Assembly (NCBI RefSeq): GCF_027533845.1
Contig: NZ_JAPZVN010000005.1
Location: 1 to 64,000, forward strand
Length of the DNA stretch: 64,000 nt
DNA from: Streptomyces sp. RPT161
GTDB lineage: Bacteria > Actinomycetota > Actinomycetes > Streptomycetales > Streptomycetaceae
Direction: 5' to 3'
The number at the start of each line of letters is the position of its first letter. Within the stretch, counting starts at the first letter, position 1. Made by a program: the position numbers and the translations under genes. Positions 9,829 to 18,942 of this stretch are shown piece after piece. A model generated the notes under the pieces. That model was not told the DNA's origin and searched no databases. It saw only the letters and a list, made by a program, of their open reading frames with translations.

Positions 9829-11058
9829 GTGAGTACGACAACGGCTGCGCGCGGCGCGAACCGTACGCGGTGGGACGCGCAGCCGCTACGGGTGGCGCTG
9901 GCCGCCACTCCCCGGCGCCCGCTGATGCTCGCCACCGCGCTGCTCGCCGTCTCCCTCACCGCCTACGCCGGACTGTGCCTGGCGATGCGCTTCGAGATGG
10001 CCGACGCCATCGTCTACCGGGCCGAGGGCATGGCCGTCGCCACCGGCCACGGCCTGTACGACCTGCGGGTCACCGAGTGGAACCTGCCCGCCACCTATCC
10101 GCCCTTCGCCGCGATCCTGTTCGTGCCGACGTCATGGCTACCGCTCGATGTGCTGCGGCTCGGCGTCACCGAGGTCAACGTCGCACTGCTGGCACTACTG
10201 GCCCACCTGTCCTGCAGGTTCGTGGGCTGGCCGCGCCGGGTGGAGCTGCGGCCGGTCGCGATCATCGTGGCGGTCGCGCTCGGGGTGTGGATCGAGCCGG
10301 TCTTCCAGACCTTCGTCTTCGGCCAGATCAACATCGCGCTGGCCTGCCTGGTCCTGTGGGACCTCTCGCGTCCGGACGGCGCCCGCGGCAAGGGGCTGGC
10401 GATCGGCGTCGCGGCCGGGATCAAGCTCACCCCGGCGCTGTTCGCCGTCTACCTGCTGCTGACCGGTCGGGTGCGGGCGGCGGCCATGTCGGCGGTGTCG
10501 TTCGCCGGGACGGTGCTGATCGGCTGGCTGGTGCTGCCGGGCGCCACCGTTGACTTCTGGACCCGGCGGATGTTCGAGACCGAGCGGGTCGGCAAGGTCT
10601 GGATCGTCGACAACCAGTCCCTACAGGGACTGATCGCCCGTCTGCTGCACACCCCGGACCCGGGCATGTGGTGGACCGTACCGGCGGCGCTCACCGCCGT
10701 CGCGGGGCTGCTGGTCGCGGTGCGCGCGGCGCGGCGCGGGCTGGAGACCTGGGGCGTGCTGTGCGCGGCGGTCACCGCGCTGCTGATCTCGCCGATCAGC
10801 TGGTCGCACCACTGGGTGTGGTGCGTACCGCTGATCGCCCTGCTGGCCGCCGAGGCGCACCGGGTGCGCTGGCGGTGGGTGGCGTTCGCGGCGGTGGTCG
10901 TCGGCTTCACGGCGCGCACGATGTGGATCGTGCACGCCCCGGGCGGCTATGTGCTGCACCTGCCGTGGTGGGCCCAACCCCTCGCGTCCCCCTACCCGTT
11001 GATGGGCCTGGTGTTCCTGGCGGTGACGGCGGTACGGGCCCGGCGCACCGTGGCCTAG
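9829..11058 (+). CDS. GT87 (DUF2029) polyprenyl-phosphate-mannose-type mannosyltransferase
   Basis: A 409-residue integral membrane glycosyltransferase of the GT-C fold with about ten hydrophobic segments. The early extracytoplasmic loop has the acidic MetAlaAspAlaIleValTyrArg element (Asp near residue 48) used by this family, followed by ProAlaThrTyrProProPhe. Family members such as PimE transfer mannose from polyprenyl-phosphate mannose to lipids or glycans outside the membrane. GTG at 9829 has GAAGGG at 9814-9819, better than the TTG three bases upstream. Its TAG stop overlaps that of the XPB gene by the shared tetranucleotide CTAG. Confidence 0.88.
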   Translation: MSTTTAARGANRTRWDAQPLRVALAATPRRPLMLATALLAVSLTAYAGLCLAMRFEMADAIVYRAEGMAVATGHGLYDLRVTEWNLPATYPPFAAILFVPTSWLPLDVLRLGVTEVNVALLALLAHLSCRFVGWPRRVELRPVAIIVAVALGVWIEPVFQTFVFGQINIALACLVLWDLSRPDGARGKGLAIGVAAGIKLTPALFAVYLLLTGRVRAAAMSAVSFAGTVLIGWLVLPGATVDFWTRRMFETERVGKVWIVDNQSLQGLIARLLHTPDPGMWWTVPAALTAVAGLLVAVRAARRGLETWGVLCAAVTALLISPISWSHHWVWCVPLIALLAAEAHRVRWRWVAFAAVVVGFTARTMWIVHAPGGYVLHLPWWAQPLASPYPLMGLVFLAVTAVRARRTVA

Positions 11059-12704
11059 ACCTCGTCGCCGGTGAGGATGTCGTCGGCGTCGGCGATGCGG
11101 TAGGCGTAGCCCTGTTCCGCCAGGAAGCGCTGGCGGTGCGCGGCGAAATCCTGGTCGATGGTGTCGCGGGCGACCACCGAGTAGAAGTGCGCCTTGTGCC
11201 CGTCGGCCTTCGGGCGCAGCACCCGGCCGAGCCGCTGCGCCTCCTCCTGCCGCGAACCGAAGGTGCCGGACACCTGGATGGCGACCGTCGCCTCCGGCAG
11301 GTCGATGGAGAAGTTCGCCACCTTGGAGACCACCAGCACGCTGATCTCGCCCGCCCGGAACGCGTCGAACAGCTTCTCGCGCTGCGCGTTGGTCGTCTCG
11401 CCCTTGATCACCGGCGCGTCCAGGTGCTCGCCCAACTCGTCGAGCTGGTCGATGTACTGCCCGATGACCAGCGTCTGCTGGCCCTTGTGCCTGGCCACCA
11501 GCGCCTCGATCACATGCCGCTTGGTGGCGGTCGTCGCGCAGTACCGGTACTTCTCGTCGGCCTCCGCCGTGGCGTACGCCAGCCGTTCGGAGTCGGTCAG
11601 GTTCACCCGGACCTCGACGCAGTCGGCGGGCGCGATGTAGCCCTGCGCCTCGATCTCCTTCCACGGCGCGTCGAACCGCTTCGGCCCGATCAGCGAGAAC
11701 ACGTCCGACTCCCGGCCGTCCTCCCGTACCAGGGTCGCGGTCAGCCCCAGTCGGCGGCGGGCCTGGAGGTCGGCGGTGAACTTGAAGACCGGCGCGGGCA
11801 GCAGGTGCACCTCGTCGTAGACGATCAGGCCCCAGTCGCGGGAGTCGAACAGCTCAAGGTGCGGATAGACGCCCTTCCGCTTGGTCGTCAGCACCTGGTA
11901 GGTGGCGATGGTGACCGGCCGGATCTCCTTGCGGGTCCCGCTGTACTCGCCGATCTCGTCCTCGGTCAGCGAGGTGCGGCGCACCAGTTCGTGCTTCCAC
12001 TGCCGCGCGGAGACCGTGTTGGTCACCAGGATCAGCGTGGTCGCCTTGGCCTCGGCCATCGCGCCCGCGCCCACCAGTGTCTTGCCCGCGCCGCACGGCA
12101 GCACGACAACGCCGGAGCCGCCGTGCCAGAAGCCCTGCACGGCCTGCTGCTGGTACGGGCGCAGCGCCCAGCCGTCCTCCCGCAGCTCGATGGGGTGCGC
12201 CTCGCCGTCCACGTACCCGGCGAGGTCCTCGGCGGGCCAGCCGAGCTTCAGCAGCACCTGCTTGATCTGCCCGCGCTCCGACGGGTGCACCACCACGGTG
12301 TCCTCGTCGAGCCGGGCGCCGACCAGCGGATGGACCTTCTTGGACCGCAGCACCTCGTGCAGCACCGGCCGGTCGCTGGTCTCCAGCACCAGCCCGTGCG
12401 TGGGGTGCTTGACCAGCCGCAGCCGCCCGTACCGCGCCATGGTCTCGGCGACGTCGATCAGCAGCGCGTGCGGTACCGGGTACCGCGAGTACTTCACCAG
12501 CGCGTCCACGACCTGTTCGGCGTCATGCCCGGCGGCCCGTGCGTTCCACAGCCCGAGCGGCGTGACCCGGTAGGTGTGGATGTGCTCCGGCGCCCGCTCC
12601 AACTCGGCGAACGGCGCGATGGCCCGACGACACTCGTCCGCGCTCGGGTGATCCACCTCCAGCAGCAGCGTCTTGTCGCTCTGGACGATGAGAGGTCCGT
12701 TCAA
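11055..12704 (-). CDS. xpb: DNA repair helicase XPB
   Basis: A 549-residue superfamily-2 3'-5' DNA helicase of the actinobacterial XPB family. It has an N-terminal damage-recognition-like domain (residues 1-175), Walker A CGAGKT (204-209), DEVH box (297-300), and the RED motif (327-329) that distinguishes XPB from other SF2 helicases. It also has a second RecA domain with ValIleLysGlyGluThr and GlnArgLeuGlyArgValLeuArg. TTG at 12704 has CGAAGGG at suitable spacing and gives the conserved Asn-Gly-Pro-Leu-Ile-Val-Gln-Ser start. It lies 78 nt downstream of the Helicase_C_3/WYL-like gene on the same strand, which suggests that the two proteins work together. Its stop overlaps that of the GT87 gene. 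Confidence 0.95.
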   Translation of the reverse strand: MNGPLIVQSDKTLLLEVDHPSADECRRAIAPFAELERAPEHIHTYRVTPLGLWNARAAGHDAEQVVDALVKYSRYPVPHALLIDVAETMARYGRLRLVKHPTHGLVLETSDRPVLHEVLRSKKVHPLVGARLDEDTVVVHPSERGQIKQVLLKLGWPAEDLAGYVDGEAHPIELREDGWALRPYQQQAVQGFWHGGSGVVVLPCGAGKTLVGAGAMAEAKATTLILVTNTVSARQWKHELVRRTSLTEDEIGEYSGTRKEIRPVTIATYQVLTTKRKGVYPHLELFDSRDWGLIVYDEVHLLPAPVFKFTADLQARRRLGLTATLVREDGRESDVFSLIGPKRFDAPWKEIEAQGYIAPADCVEVRVNLTDSERLAYATAEADEKYRYCATTATKRHVIEALVARHKGQQTLVIGQYIDQLDELGEHLDAPVIKGETTNAQREKLFDAFRAGEISVLVVSKVANFSIDLPEATVAIQVSGTFGSRQEEAQRLGRVLRPKADGHKAHFYSVVARDTIDQDFAAHRQRFLAEQGYAYRIADADDILTGDEV

Positions 12705-12782
12705 CGCCCTGGCCCTTCGCTCGTGGTACGGGGACAAGCCTCCAGTGTCGCGCATCCCGCGGGGAAACCGGGCGGTCGTTCC

Positions 12783-15314
12783 TCAGCGGACGTCCTCGGT
12801 GAGTTCGCAGACGCCGGTGATGCGGTGCAGGGCGTAGGTGCGGACCTCGTCGGTGGTGTGGTCGTAGGCGGTGACGAAGCCGCCCTCGACCTTGACCGGT
12901 TCGATGACGCGCTGGCTGGCGGCGCCGTCGGCGTTGACATAGCCGATCCACAGGGGTTCACCGGTGAGCACCGCGGCCTGCACGGTGGCCAGCGTCTCGG
13001 CCGAGGTGGTGCGGGGCAGCGCGGAGCCGTGGGGGGCGGGCTGCGCGGCCGGCTTGCGGGGGGCGGTGGCCGCGCGGTCGCCGGCGCGGATCGCCTTGAC
13101 CGCGGCCGCCAGCAGCGTCTGGTCCGGCCGCGGCGGCCCGTCCGGCACCGGGACGGGAGCGGCGCGCGGCGGGGTACGGCGGGCGTCGGCACGGGTGATC
13201 AGCACGTCGCCCTCGGCGGACTCCGCGGCGGGCGCGAAGCCCATGGTGCGCAACCGTTCCAGCAGGGTCACCGGCTCGGACTGGGCGGCCAGCACGGTCG
13301 GCGCCAGACGGCGCAGGCCGAGCCCGGCGGCCCGGCGGTCGGCGAGGATCTCGGAGAGCACCGCGTCGTCGTCGCAGCGCACGTACGCCGAGGCGGCACC
13401 GACCCGCAGTCGGCCGTGGCGGCGGGCCACGTCGTCGATCAGATAGCTGAGCGGCTGCGGCACCGGGGTGCGCGAGTGCGCCGCCAGAAAACCGTGCAAT
13501 TCGGCCGCGGTGCGCCCGGCGTCCAGCGCCCGCCGCACCGACTCCGGGGTGAACCGGTACACCGTCGCCCCGCCCTTGGACTCGACGTCGGCGAGCACCC
13601 CCAGCGTCTCGGCCAGCGCGGTGCGCAGCGGCCCGGGGGCGACCGCGGTCAGGTCGGCCTGGAGCAGTACGTGGTCCAGCGGCTCGGGCAGCAGCGGAGC
13701 CAGCCGCGCGGCGGCCGCGTCCGGATCGGTGAGCAGCTCGCGGCCGTGCCCGGACAGCGCGCCGCGGCCGGTCACGCCCAGCAACTCGGCCTCCTGGACG
13801 GTCCATTGGACGAGCCGCGCCCGCAGTTCGTCCAGCGCCGCGCCACCGCGCAGCGGGCGCTCCCAGCGCAGCCGGGCCAGCAGGTCCTCCGGCCTGGCGG
13901 AGGCGCCGTCCGGCGCCCCGGCGAGCAGTTCCAGCACCCGGCGCCGCACCCCGGGCGCCAACGAGCGGTCCAGGTCCGGGCCGAGTGCGGCCAGCGTGCG
14001 GCCCTTGGCGTCCCGGCTGCCGACCAGGCCCGGGGCGCGGGTCGCCGCCAGCCACGCGGCGGCCAGCCTCGCCCAGCGGTCCTCGGTGGGCAGCCGCAGC
14101 CACTCGTCGTAGCCGGGCGTCGGCGCGTACGCCTCGTCCACCTCGCCGTCGGAGGCCACCAGGCCCGCGGCGTACGCGGTCTCCAGCCAGAACGCGGCCA
14201 GTTCCTCGGTGGTGTCCAGCGCGGCCGCGGTGCGCTTGAGGTCCCGGACGCTCATGCCGCCCGCCCGCAGCACCAAGGGGCCGCCGGTGTCCCAGCCCTT
14301 GACCAGTTCCTCGACGGTGCGCACCGCGGTGAACGCCTCACCGGCCGCGGTGCCGTCGACCACCTGCGCGTCGTACCGCGCGTGCGGCGGCACCTCGGGC
14401 GGCAGCGGCTCCGGCGAGCGGTGCGCGCGCCCGCCGCGCAGCCGTAGCGCGGTCTCGCGCGGCAGCAGCACGGTGTGCGGCCCGGCGGGCAGCAGTACGC
14501 CGCGGGCCAGCAGCCACTGCACGGGGGTCTCGGCGGTGGCCGCCCGCACCGGCTCCGCGGCCAGTGCCACCTCGCCGTAGGGCGGGCCCCACATCAGCTT
14601 GTCCAGCACCGCCCGCGCCCCCTCGGGAGCCTCGGCGAGCAGCGCGGCAAGCCGCTGCCGGTCCGAGAACAGCGCGGTGAGCGCCGCGACCGCGCTCACC
14701 GGATCGTGGGTGGCGGGCAGCCCGGCGTCGGCCACGATCTGCTGCAGGCGGCCGGGCGACATGCCCGCCGCGGCCTCGGCGACCGTCGGGCCCAGGCCGG
14801 TCGGCGAGGGTGCGGCGGGGGAGGGGGCGAGCAGGTCACGGGCGGTGCGCACCAGCCGCAGCCGGTCGTCCCCGCCCCACACCAGCGCGTTCGTACGCAG
14901 CGTGGCCACCGCCGCGGGCAGCGCCGCCGCGATCTCCTGCGAACCCTCGTCGCCGGTCAGCAGCGCGCACAGGGTGTCGTACGGACAGGGGTCGGGGGCG
15001 ACCGCCAGCGCCTCGACGGTCTGCAGCGCGAACCGGTCGAGGTGCTCCAGAGCGCGCACCACCGACGCCCGGGTCCCGGCCCTGGTGGCCAGTTGGGTGA
15101 GGTCGCCGGGCACCGGGTTGACCAGGTCGGGGCGGGCCAGCAGCAGCGCCGCCACGGCGTCGTCGCCCCGCGCGCGCAGATCCTCCGCGAGGGTGCGCGG
15201 GCCCGAACCCGCGCCTGTCCCTTCGACACCGCTCGCCACGCGCACCTCCCGATTCCGCTCGGTGGTCATCGATCCGCCGCCGGAGGTCGGTCCCCCAAAC
15301 CCTGGGGCGGTCAT
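12783..15314 (-). CDS. Helicase-associated protein (Helicase_C_3 / WYL-like)
   Basis: An 843-residue protein without Walker motifs. The N-terminal 300 residues are helical, winged-helix-like repeats. The centre (about 460-640) resembles the XPB/Ssl2-like Helicase_C_3 region. The last 60 residues (ProLeuTrpIleGlyTyrValAsn through GluValArgThrTyrAlaLeuHisArgIle) look like a WYL-type ligand domain. It is cotranscribed with XPB, so a scaffold or regulator for that helicase is the natural guess. ATG at 15314 is chosen because TAATGT (complement of 15322-15327) lies 7 nt upstream; Met at 15269 is possible. Domain names are from memory of the family and need an HMM search. Confidence 0.82.
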   Translation of the reverse strand: MTAPGFGGPTSGGGSMTTERNREVRVASGVEGTGAGSGPRTLAEDLRARGDDAVAALLLARPDLVNPVPGDLTQLATRAGTRASVVRALEHLDRFALQTVEALAVAPDPCPYDTLCALLTGDEGSQEIAAALPAAVATLRTNALVWGGDDRLRLVRTARDLLAPSPAAPSPTGLGPTVAEAAAGMSPGRLQQIVADAGLPATHDPVSAVAALTALFSDRQRLAALLAEAPEGARAVLDKLMWGPPYGEVALAAEPVRAATAETPVQWLLARGVLLPAGPHTVLLPRETALRLRGGRAHRSPEPLPPEVPPHARYDAQVVDGTAAGEAFTAVRTVEELVKGWDTGGPLVLRAGGMSVRDLKRTAAALDTTEELAAFWLETAYAAGLVASDGEVDEAYAPTPGYDEWLRLPTEDRWARLAAAWLAATRAPGLVGSRDAKGRTLAALGPDLDRSLAPGVRRRVLELLAGAPDGASARPEDLLARLRWERPLRGGAALDELRARLVQWTVQEAELLGVTGRGALSGHGRELLTDPDAAAARLAPLLPEPLDHVLLQADLTAVAPGPLRTALAETLGVLADVESKGGATVYRFTPESVRRALDAGRTAAELHGFLAAHSRTPVPQPLSYLIDDVARRHGRLRVGAASAYVRCDDDAVLSEILADRRAAGLGLRRLAPTVLAAQSEPVTLLERLRTMGFAPAAESAEGDVLITRADARRTPPRAAPVPVPDGPPRPDQTLLAAAVKAIRAGDRAATAPRKPAAQPAPHGSALPRTTSAETLATVQAAVLTGEPLWIGYVNADGAASQRVIEPVKVEGGFVTAYDHTTDEVRTYALHRITGVCELTEDVR

Positions 15315-15321
15315 CCGTCCC

Positions 15322-15327
15322 ACATTA
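15322..15327 (-). promoter_or_regulatory. -10 box of the helicase-associated gene, leaderless
   Basis: TAATGT on the minus strand, 7 nt before ATG 15314. The same hexamer and spacing recur at the CtpE-like gene. This would be the promoter for the two-gene unit with XPB. Confidence 0.55.
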
Positions 15328-15468
15328 GGGCCTGATCCTCTGAACTTGTGTGGTGTCCGCGACAGGGCGGGTAGTGCTCACCGTATCCACGGTGCGCCCT
15401 GCGGCCCGCAGGGCGTCGGCGGTACGGTCAACGGGCCGGGCAGGACAGCGCGTTGGGCGGTGAACGGG

Positions 15469-16386
15469 ATGGGCATCGAGAGCGACAAACTCGTCTTCGA
15501 CTATCTGAGCCGGGTCGGCGATCTCGCCCAGACCGCCATGGGCTCGGCCGATCGCATGAGACTCGTCGCCCAACTGCGGGGCGACATCGACCGCCAGCGC
15601 GGCGGTGGCGACAGCGAGGCCGCGGTACGGCGCATCCTGGGCAAGCTCGGCACCCCGGACGAGGTGGTGCAGGCGGCCGCGCGGCAGAGCTCGGGCACGG
15701 TGCCGAGGGCGCGCACCGAGGAGCCGGCGGCGGCGCCCGCGCCGAGCCCAGTCGACACGGTCAGCCTGGACAAGGCGCCCGCCGGGGACGCGGGGCCCGA
15801 CGAGTGGTGGCGGGTGCCGGCCGGTGACGAGCGCACCGAAGGCGGCGGGATACGCGGGCTGAGCACCAACGAGGTGCTCGCCGGATGGTCCGGCGGCCTG
15901 CTGCCGCCCGAGCCCGACGACGAGCCCGCCGCGCCGGCCGAGGAGGCCGGGGTCGAGGCGGCCGAGGCCGTTGAGGCCGCTCCGCGCCGGTTCCGGTTCC
16001 GGCTGCGCCGGGCGGGGGCGGCGGGTGCGGGGGAGGCGGGCGCCCGGCGGCGGCTGCCGGTGGGGCCCCTGGAGCTGCTGGCCGCGCTGGCACTGGTGGC
16101 CGGGGTGGTGCTGGGCAACTGGCTGGCGCTGGGCGGTGGTTGGCTGCTGGCGTACTTCACGCACGGCATCGGCCGCAGGCAGGCGAAGTTCGCCGCGCTC
16201 GGTGTGCCGGGACTGGTCGTGCTGGGGGAGCTGGTCTGGCTGTGGGGCCGCACGGACGGGCGCTGGGGCGGCCCGCTCGCCGCCAACCAGCTGGGGCAGG
16301 CCATCACCGCCGACTTTCCGATGACGGTGAAGGTCGCGGCGCTGGGCACGGCAGTGTTCCTGCTGTGGCGCAGCGCGCGGCGCTGA
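15469..16386 (+). CDS. Integral membrane protein with N-terminal HAAS-like helical domain
   Basis: A 305-residue protein. The first 75 residues (Asp-Tyr-Leu-Ser-Arg-Val, Ile-Leu-Gly-Lys-Leu-Gly-Thr-Pro-Asp-Glu-Val-Val) match the pattern of HAAS-type domains that often partner with PadR-like regulators or sit on membrane proteins. Residues 75-185 form a Pro/Ala/Glu-rich disordered linker. Four hydrophobic helices fill residues 195-300. GGGCGG just upstream acts as ribosome binding site. A short GC-rich inverted repeat sits about 60 nt upstream of the start. Function unknown; it is divergent from the helicase-associated gene. Confidence 0.75.
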   Translation: MGIESDKLVFDYLSRVGDLAQTAMGSADRMRLVAQLRGDIDRQRGGGDSEAAVRRILGKLGTPDEVVQAAARQSSGTVPRARTEEPAAAPAPSPVDTVSLDKAPAGDAGPDEWWRVPAGDERTEGGGIRGLSTNEVLAGWSGGLLPPEPDDEPAAPAEEAGVEAAEAVEAAPRRFRFRLRRAGAAGAGEAGARRRLPVGPLELLAALALVAGVVLGNWLALGGGWLLAYFTHGIGRRQAKFAALGVPGLVVLGELVWLWGRTDGRWGGPLAANQLGQAITADFPMTVKVAALGTAVFLLWRSARR

Positions 16387-16536
16387 GTGGTGCCTCTTCA
16401 GCGGACGTTTCGGGTCGTGCCGGGTCGCGGTGGGCTCGTGACAGCCGGGCCGCGCCGTCGCGGTCGCTCGTCGGCACGGCGGAGAGTTGTCGCCCCCGAA
16501 ACCTGGAGTTCCGCCGCTCCCGTCACAATGGTCGGC

Positions 16537-17163
16537 ATGGCCTCGCGTGCGATAACGGTCGGATTCGACCTCGACATGACCCTGATCGACTCCCGGCCGG
16601 GCATCAAGGCCGCGTACGACCAGCTCTCCCGTGAGACGGGCCGGTACATCGACTCGGACCTGGCGATCACCCGGCTCGGCCCGCCGCTCGACGTGGAGCT
16701 GGCGCACTGGTTTCCCCCCGAGCAGATGGCCGACGCCACCGAGCGGTACCGGGCGCTCTACGTCGAGCACGCCATCGCGCCCACCCCGGCCATGCCCGGC
16801 GCCCGTGCGGCCATCGACGCGGTGCGGCGGGCGGGCGGGCGGGCCATCGTCGTCACGGCCAAGCACCAGCCCAACGCCGAACTGCACCTGAAGCACCTGG
16901 GCATCGAGCCGGACGCGCTGATCGGCTGGCTGTGGGCCGAGGCCAAGGCGGAGGCGCTGCGCGAGCACGGCGCGTCGGTCTACGTGGGCGATCACACCGG
17001 AGATGTACGCGGCGCCCGTACCGCGGGCGCGCTGTCCGTCGCGGTGTCCACCGGCCCGTGCGACGCCGACGAGTTGCGCGCCGCGGGTGCCGACGTACTG
17101 CTGGGCGATCTGACGGAGTTCCCCGCCTGGTTCGACGGTTACGCGGCGAAGGCTGCCGGTTAG
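16537..17163 (+). CDS. HAD-superfamily phosphatase
   Basis: A 208-residue haloacid dehalogenase-type hydrolase. Motif I is Phe-Asp-Leu-Asp-Met-Thr-Leu (Asp11 nucleophile, Asp13), followed by an all-helical cap. ValThrAlaLys (motif II/III region) and the C-terminal ValGlyAspHisThrGlyAsp motif IV complete the site. Likely a phosphoglycolate-phosphatase-like enzyme; substrate unknown. The open frame begins 50 codons earlier, but ATG 16537 has CACAAT (16524-16529) 7 nt upstream and starts the HAD fold properly. Converges with a small membrane gene. Confidence 0.85.
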   Translation: MASRAITVGFDLDMTLIDSRPGIKAAYDQLSRETGRYIDSDLAITRLGPPLDVELAHWFPPEQMADATERYRALYVEHAIAPTPAMPGARAAIDAVRRAGGRAIVVTAKHQPNAELHLKHLGIEPDALIGWLWAEAKAEALREHGASVYVGDHTGDVRGARTAGALSVAVSTGPCDADELRAAGADVLLGDLTEFPAWFDGYAAKAAG

Positions 17164-17182
17164 GCGCTGCGAGCCGCAGGCC

Positions 17183-17434
17183 TCAGTTGGGGGTGGCGGT
17201 GGCTGACAGGCGGGTCCGGCGCCGCTGGGCGAGTGCCGAACGCAGCAGCCCGGTCAGCGCCAACAGGAAGCCGACGCCCATCAGCATGCACACCAGATAC
17301 GCGGCCGTCGGCAGCGGATGAGTGCCGATGAACAGCGGCGTAATGGTGGCGAGCGTCGCGAGCGCGCCAATGATGAACACGATCGCGCCGATCCGCACCA
17401 GCAGATCACCAGGCATACGGGTTTCACTAGTCAC
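17183..17434 (-). CDS. Small two-helix membrane protein
   Basis: An 83-residue protein with two hydrophobic segments (about residues 9-33 and 44-66) joined by a short loop and ending in a basic Arg-rich tail. The start is GTG 17434, with TACCCT (17441-17446, complementary strand) 6 nt upstream, so it is probably leaderless. Longer in-frame starts add only Cys/Pro-rich sequence. No named family recognised. Confidence 0.72.
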   Translation of the reverse strand: MTSETRMPGDLLVRIGAIVFIIGALATLATITPLFIGTHPLPTAAYLVCMLMGVGFLLALTGLLRSALAQRRRTRLSATATPN

Positions 17435-17641
17435 CTCACCAGGGTAGGTCGCGCAAGAGGTGTCACAGGATCGGGGCCTGGGCGTCTTGTCACCCACCCG
17501 CTGACCATTAGCCTGGTGACAGGCGGGTCTTCAGGGGGCCCGCTGCACTGCTATGCGGGCTACCCGGAGTCGGCGACGACTCCGTTCCGGGCGGCGGTGC
17601 TCGAAACGGATTTTCTTCACCAGACGAGGACGAGGTCGGAC

Positions 17642-18025
17642 GTGCCAACCGGCAAGGTCAAGTGGTTCAACAGCGAGAAGGGCTTCGGCTTTCTCTCCCG
17701 CGACGACGGCGGTGACGTCTTCGTGCACTCGTCCGTCCTCCCCGCCGGGGTGGACTCGCTCAAGCCCGGCCAGCGAGTGGAGTTCGGGGTCGTCGCGGGC
17801 CAGCGCGGAGACCAGGCGCTCTCGGTGACGGTGCTGGACCCGGCGCCTTCGGTGGCCGCCGCGCAACGCCGCAAGCCGGACGAGCTGCTGCCGATCGTGC
17901 AGGACGTCACCACCCTGTTGGAGGAAGTGGCCCGATCGCTGCAGCGCGGCCGCTACCCGGAGAAGGCCCACGGCCGCAAGATCGCGGGCGTACTGCGCGC
18001 GGTCGCCGACCAGCTGGACGTCTGA
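17642..18025 (+). CDS. Cold-shock-domain protein with C-terminal extension
   Basis: A 127-residue nucleic-acid-binding protein. The N-terminal 67 residues are a complete cold-shock domain with RNP1 LysGlyPheGlyPheLeu (13-18) and RNP2 ValPheValHisSer (26-30). The extra 60 residues are helical and basic (ThrLeuLeuGluGluValAlaArgSerLeuGlnArg), unlike the roughly 67-residue classical CspA. The start is GTG at 17642 with an upstream GAGG. Likely an RNA chaperone or transcription antiterminator. A bidirectional terminator separates it from mqnD. Confidence 0.88.
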   Translation: MPTGKVKWFNSEKGFGFLSRDDGGDVFVHSSVLPAGVDSLKPGQRVEFGVVAGQRGDQALSVTVLDPAPSVAAAQRRKPDELLPIVQDVTTLLEEVARSLQRGRYPEKAHGRKIAGVLRAVADQLDV

Positions 18026-18052
18026 GCCCCGGCCCGGGGAAACACGCCAGAA

Positions 18053-18081
18053 CGGCCGCCCGCCGAACCGGCGGGCGGCCG
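18053..18081. terminator. Bidirectional terminator between cold-shock gene and mqnD
   Basis: Perfect 13-bp stem (18053-18065 with 18069-18081) with a 3-nt AAC loop, followed by GAAAG on the plus strand. Convergent position. Confidence 0.9.
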
Positions 18082-18087
18082 AAAGCG

Positions 18088-18942
18088 CTATGCCGGGAAG
18101 TCGAGCGCGTCGGGGCCGAGGGGCGGTACCAGCCCCTCGGCCGCCGCACGCGTGAGCAGTCCGCGCACCGCCGCGTAGCCGTCCTCGCCCAGGTCGTCGG
18201 TGAAGTCGTTCACGTACAGCCCGATGTGCTGGTCCGCGACCGACTCGTCCATCTCCTGCGCGTGCGAGAGCACATAGCCGCGTGAGGCCGCCGGATCGTC
18301 CCAGGCCATCCGCACCGAGGTACGGGCGGCTTCGGCGATGCGCCGCAGCGTGGGCGCGCCCAGTGACCGCTTGGCGATGATCGCGCCGAGCGGGATCGGC
18401 AGCCCGGTGGTCTTCTCCCAGTGCTCGCCCATGTCGGCCAGGCAGCTCAGCCCGTAGTCCTGGTAGGTGAAGCGGGCCTCGTGGATCACCAGGCCGGCGT
18501 CCACCCGGCCGTCCCGCACCGCGGGCATGATCTCGTGGAACGGCAGCACCTCGATCCTGCCGACCCCGCCGGGCACCTCGCTGGCCGCCCACAGCCGGAA
18601 CAGCAGGTACGCGGTGGACCGCTCGCTCGGCACCGCCACCGTCCGCCCGGCGAGGTCCGCGGGCGAGCCCGCCTCCCGGGTCAGCACCAGCGGCCCGCAG
18701 CCGCGGCCGAGCGCACCGCCGCACGGCAGGAGCGCGTACTCGCCGAGCACCCACGGCAGTACGGCGTAGGAGACCTTGAGGACGTCCAACTCGCCGCGCT
18801 CCGCCATCCCGTTGGTGATGTCGATGTCGGCGAACGTCACGTCGAGCGGCGGCGCGTCGGGCACCAGGCCGTGCGCCCAGGCGTGGAAGACGAAGGTGTC
18901 GTTGGGGCAGGGCGAATAGGCGATCTTGAGCGGGTCAGCCAT
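18088..18942 (-). CDS. mqnD: 1,4-dihydroxy-6-naphthoate synthase
   Basis: Acts late in the futalosine route to menaquinone, converting cyclic dehypoxanthinyl futalosine to 1,4-dihydroxy-6-naphthoate. The 284 residues have the periplasmic-binding-protein-like fold with TyrSerProCysProAsnAspThrPhe (9-17) at the start, characteristic of MqnD. ValIleHisGluAlaArgPheThrTyr near residue 150 contains the catalytic His region. The start overlaps the mqnB stop by 8 bp, so translation is coupled. The rest of the pathway (mqnA, mqnC, mqnE) is not in the window. Confidence 0.95.
   Translation of the reverse strand: MADPLKIAYSPCPNDTFVFHAWAHGLVPDAPPLDVTFADIDITNGMAERGELDVLKVSYAVLPWVLGEYALLPCGGALGRGCGPLVLTREAGSPADLAGRTVAVPSERSTAYLLFRLWAASEVPGGVGRIEVLPFHEIMPAVRDGRVDAGLVIHEARFTYQDYGLSCLADMGEHWEKTTGLPIPLGAIIAKRSLGAPTLRRIAEAARTSVRMAWDDPAASRGYVLSHAQEMDESVADQHIGLYVNDFTDDLGEDGYAAVRGLLTRAAAEGLVPPLGPDALDFPA

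Noticed and set aside
10668..14447. 1259-residue plus-strand frame over the XPB and helicase-associated genes
   Set aside because: It is the complement of two clear genes; composition is dominated by Arg, Gly, Val and His with no fold signal.
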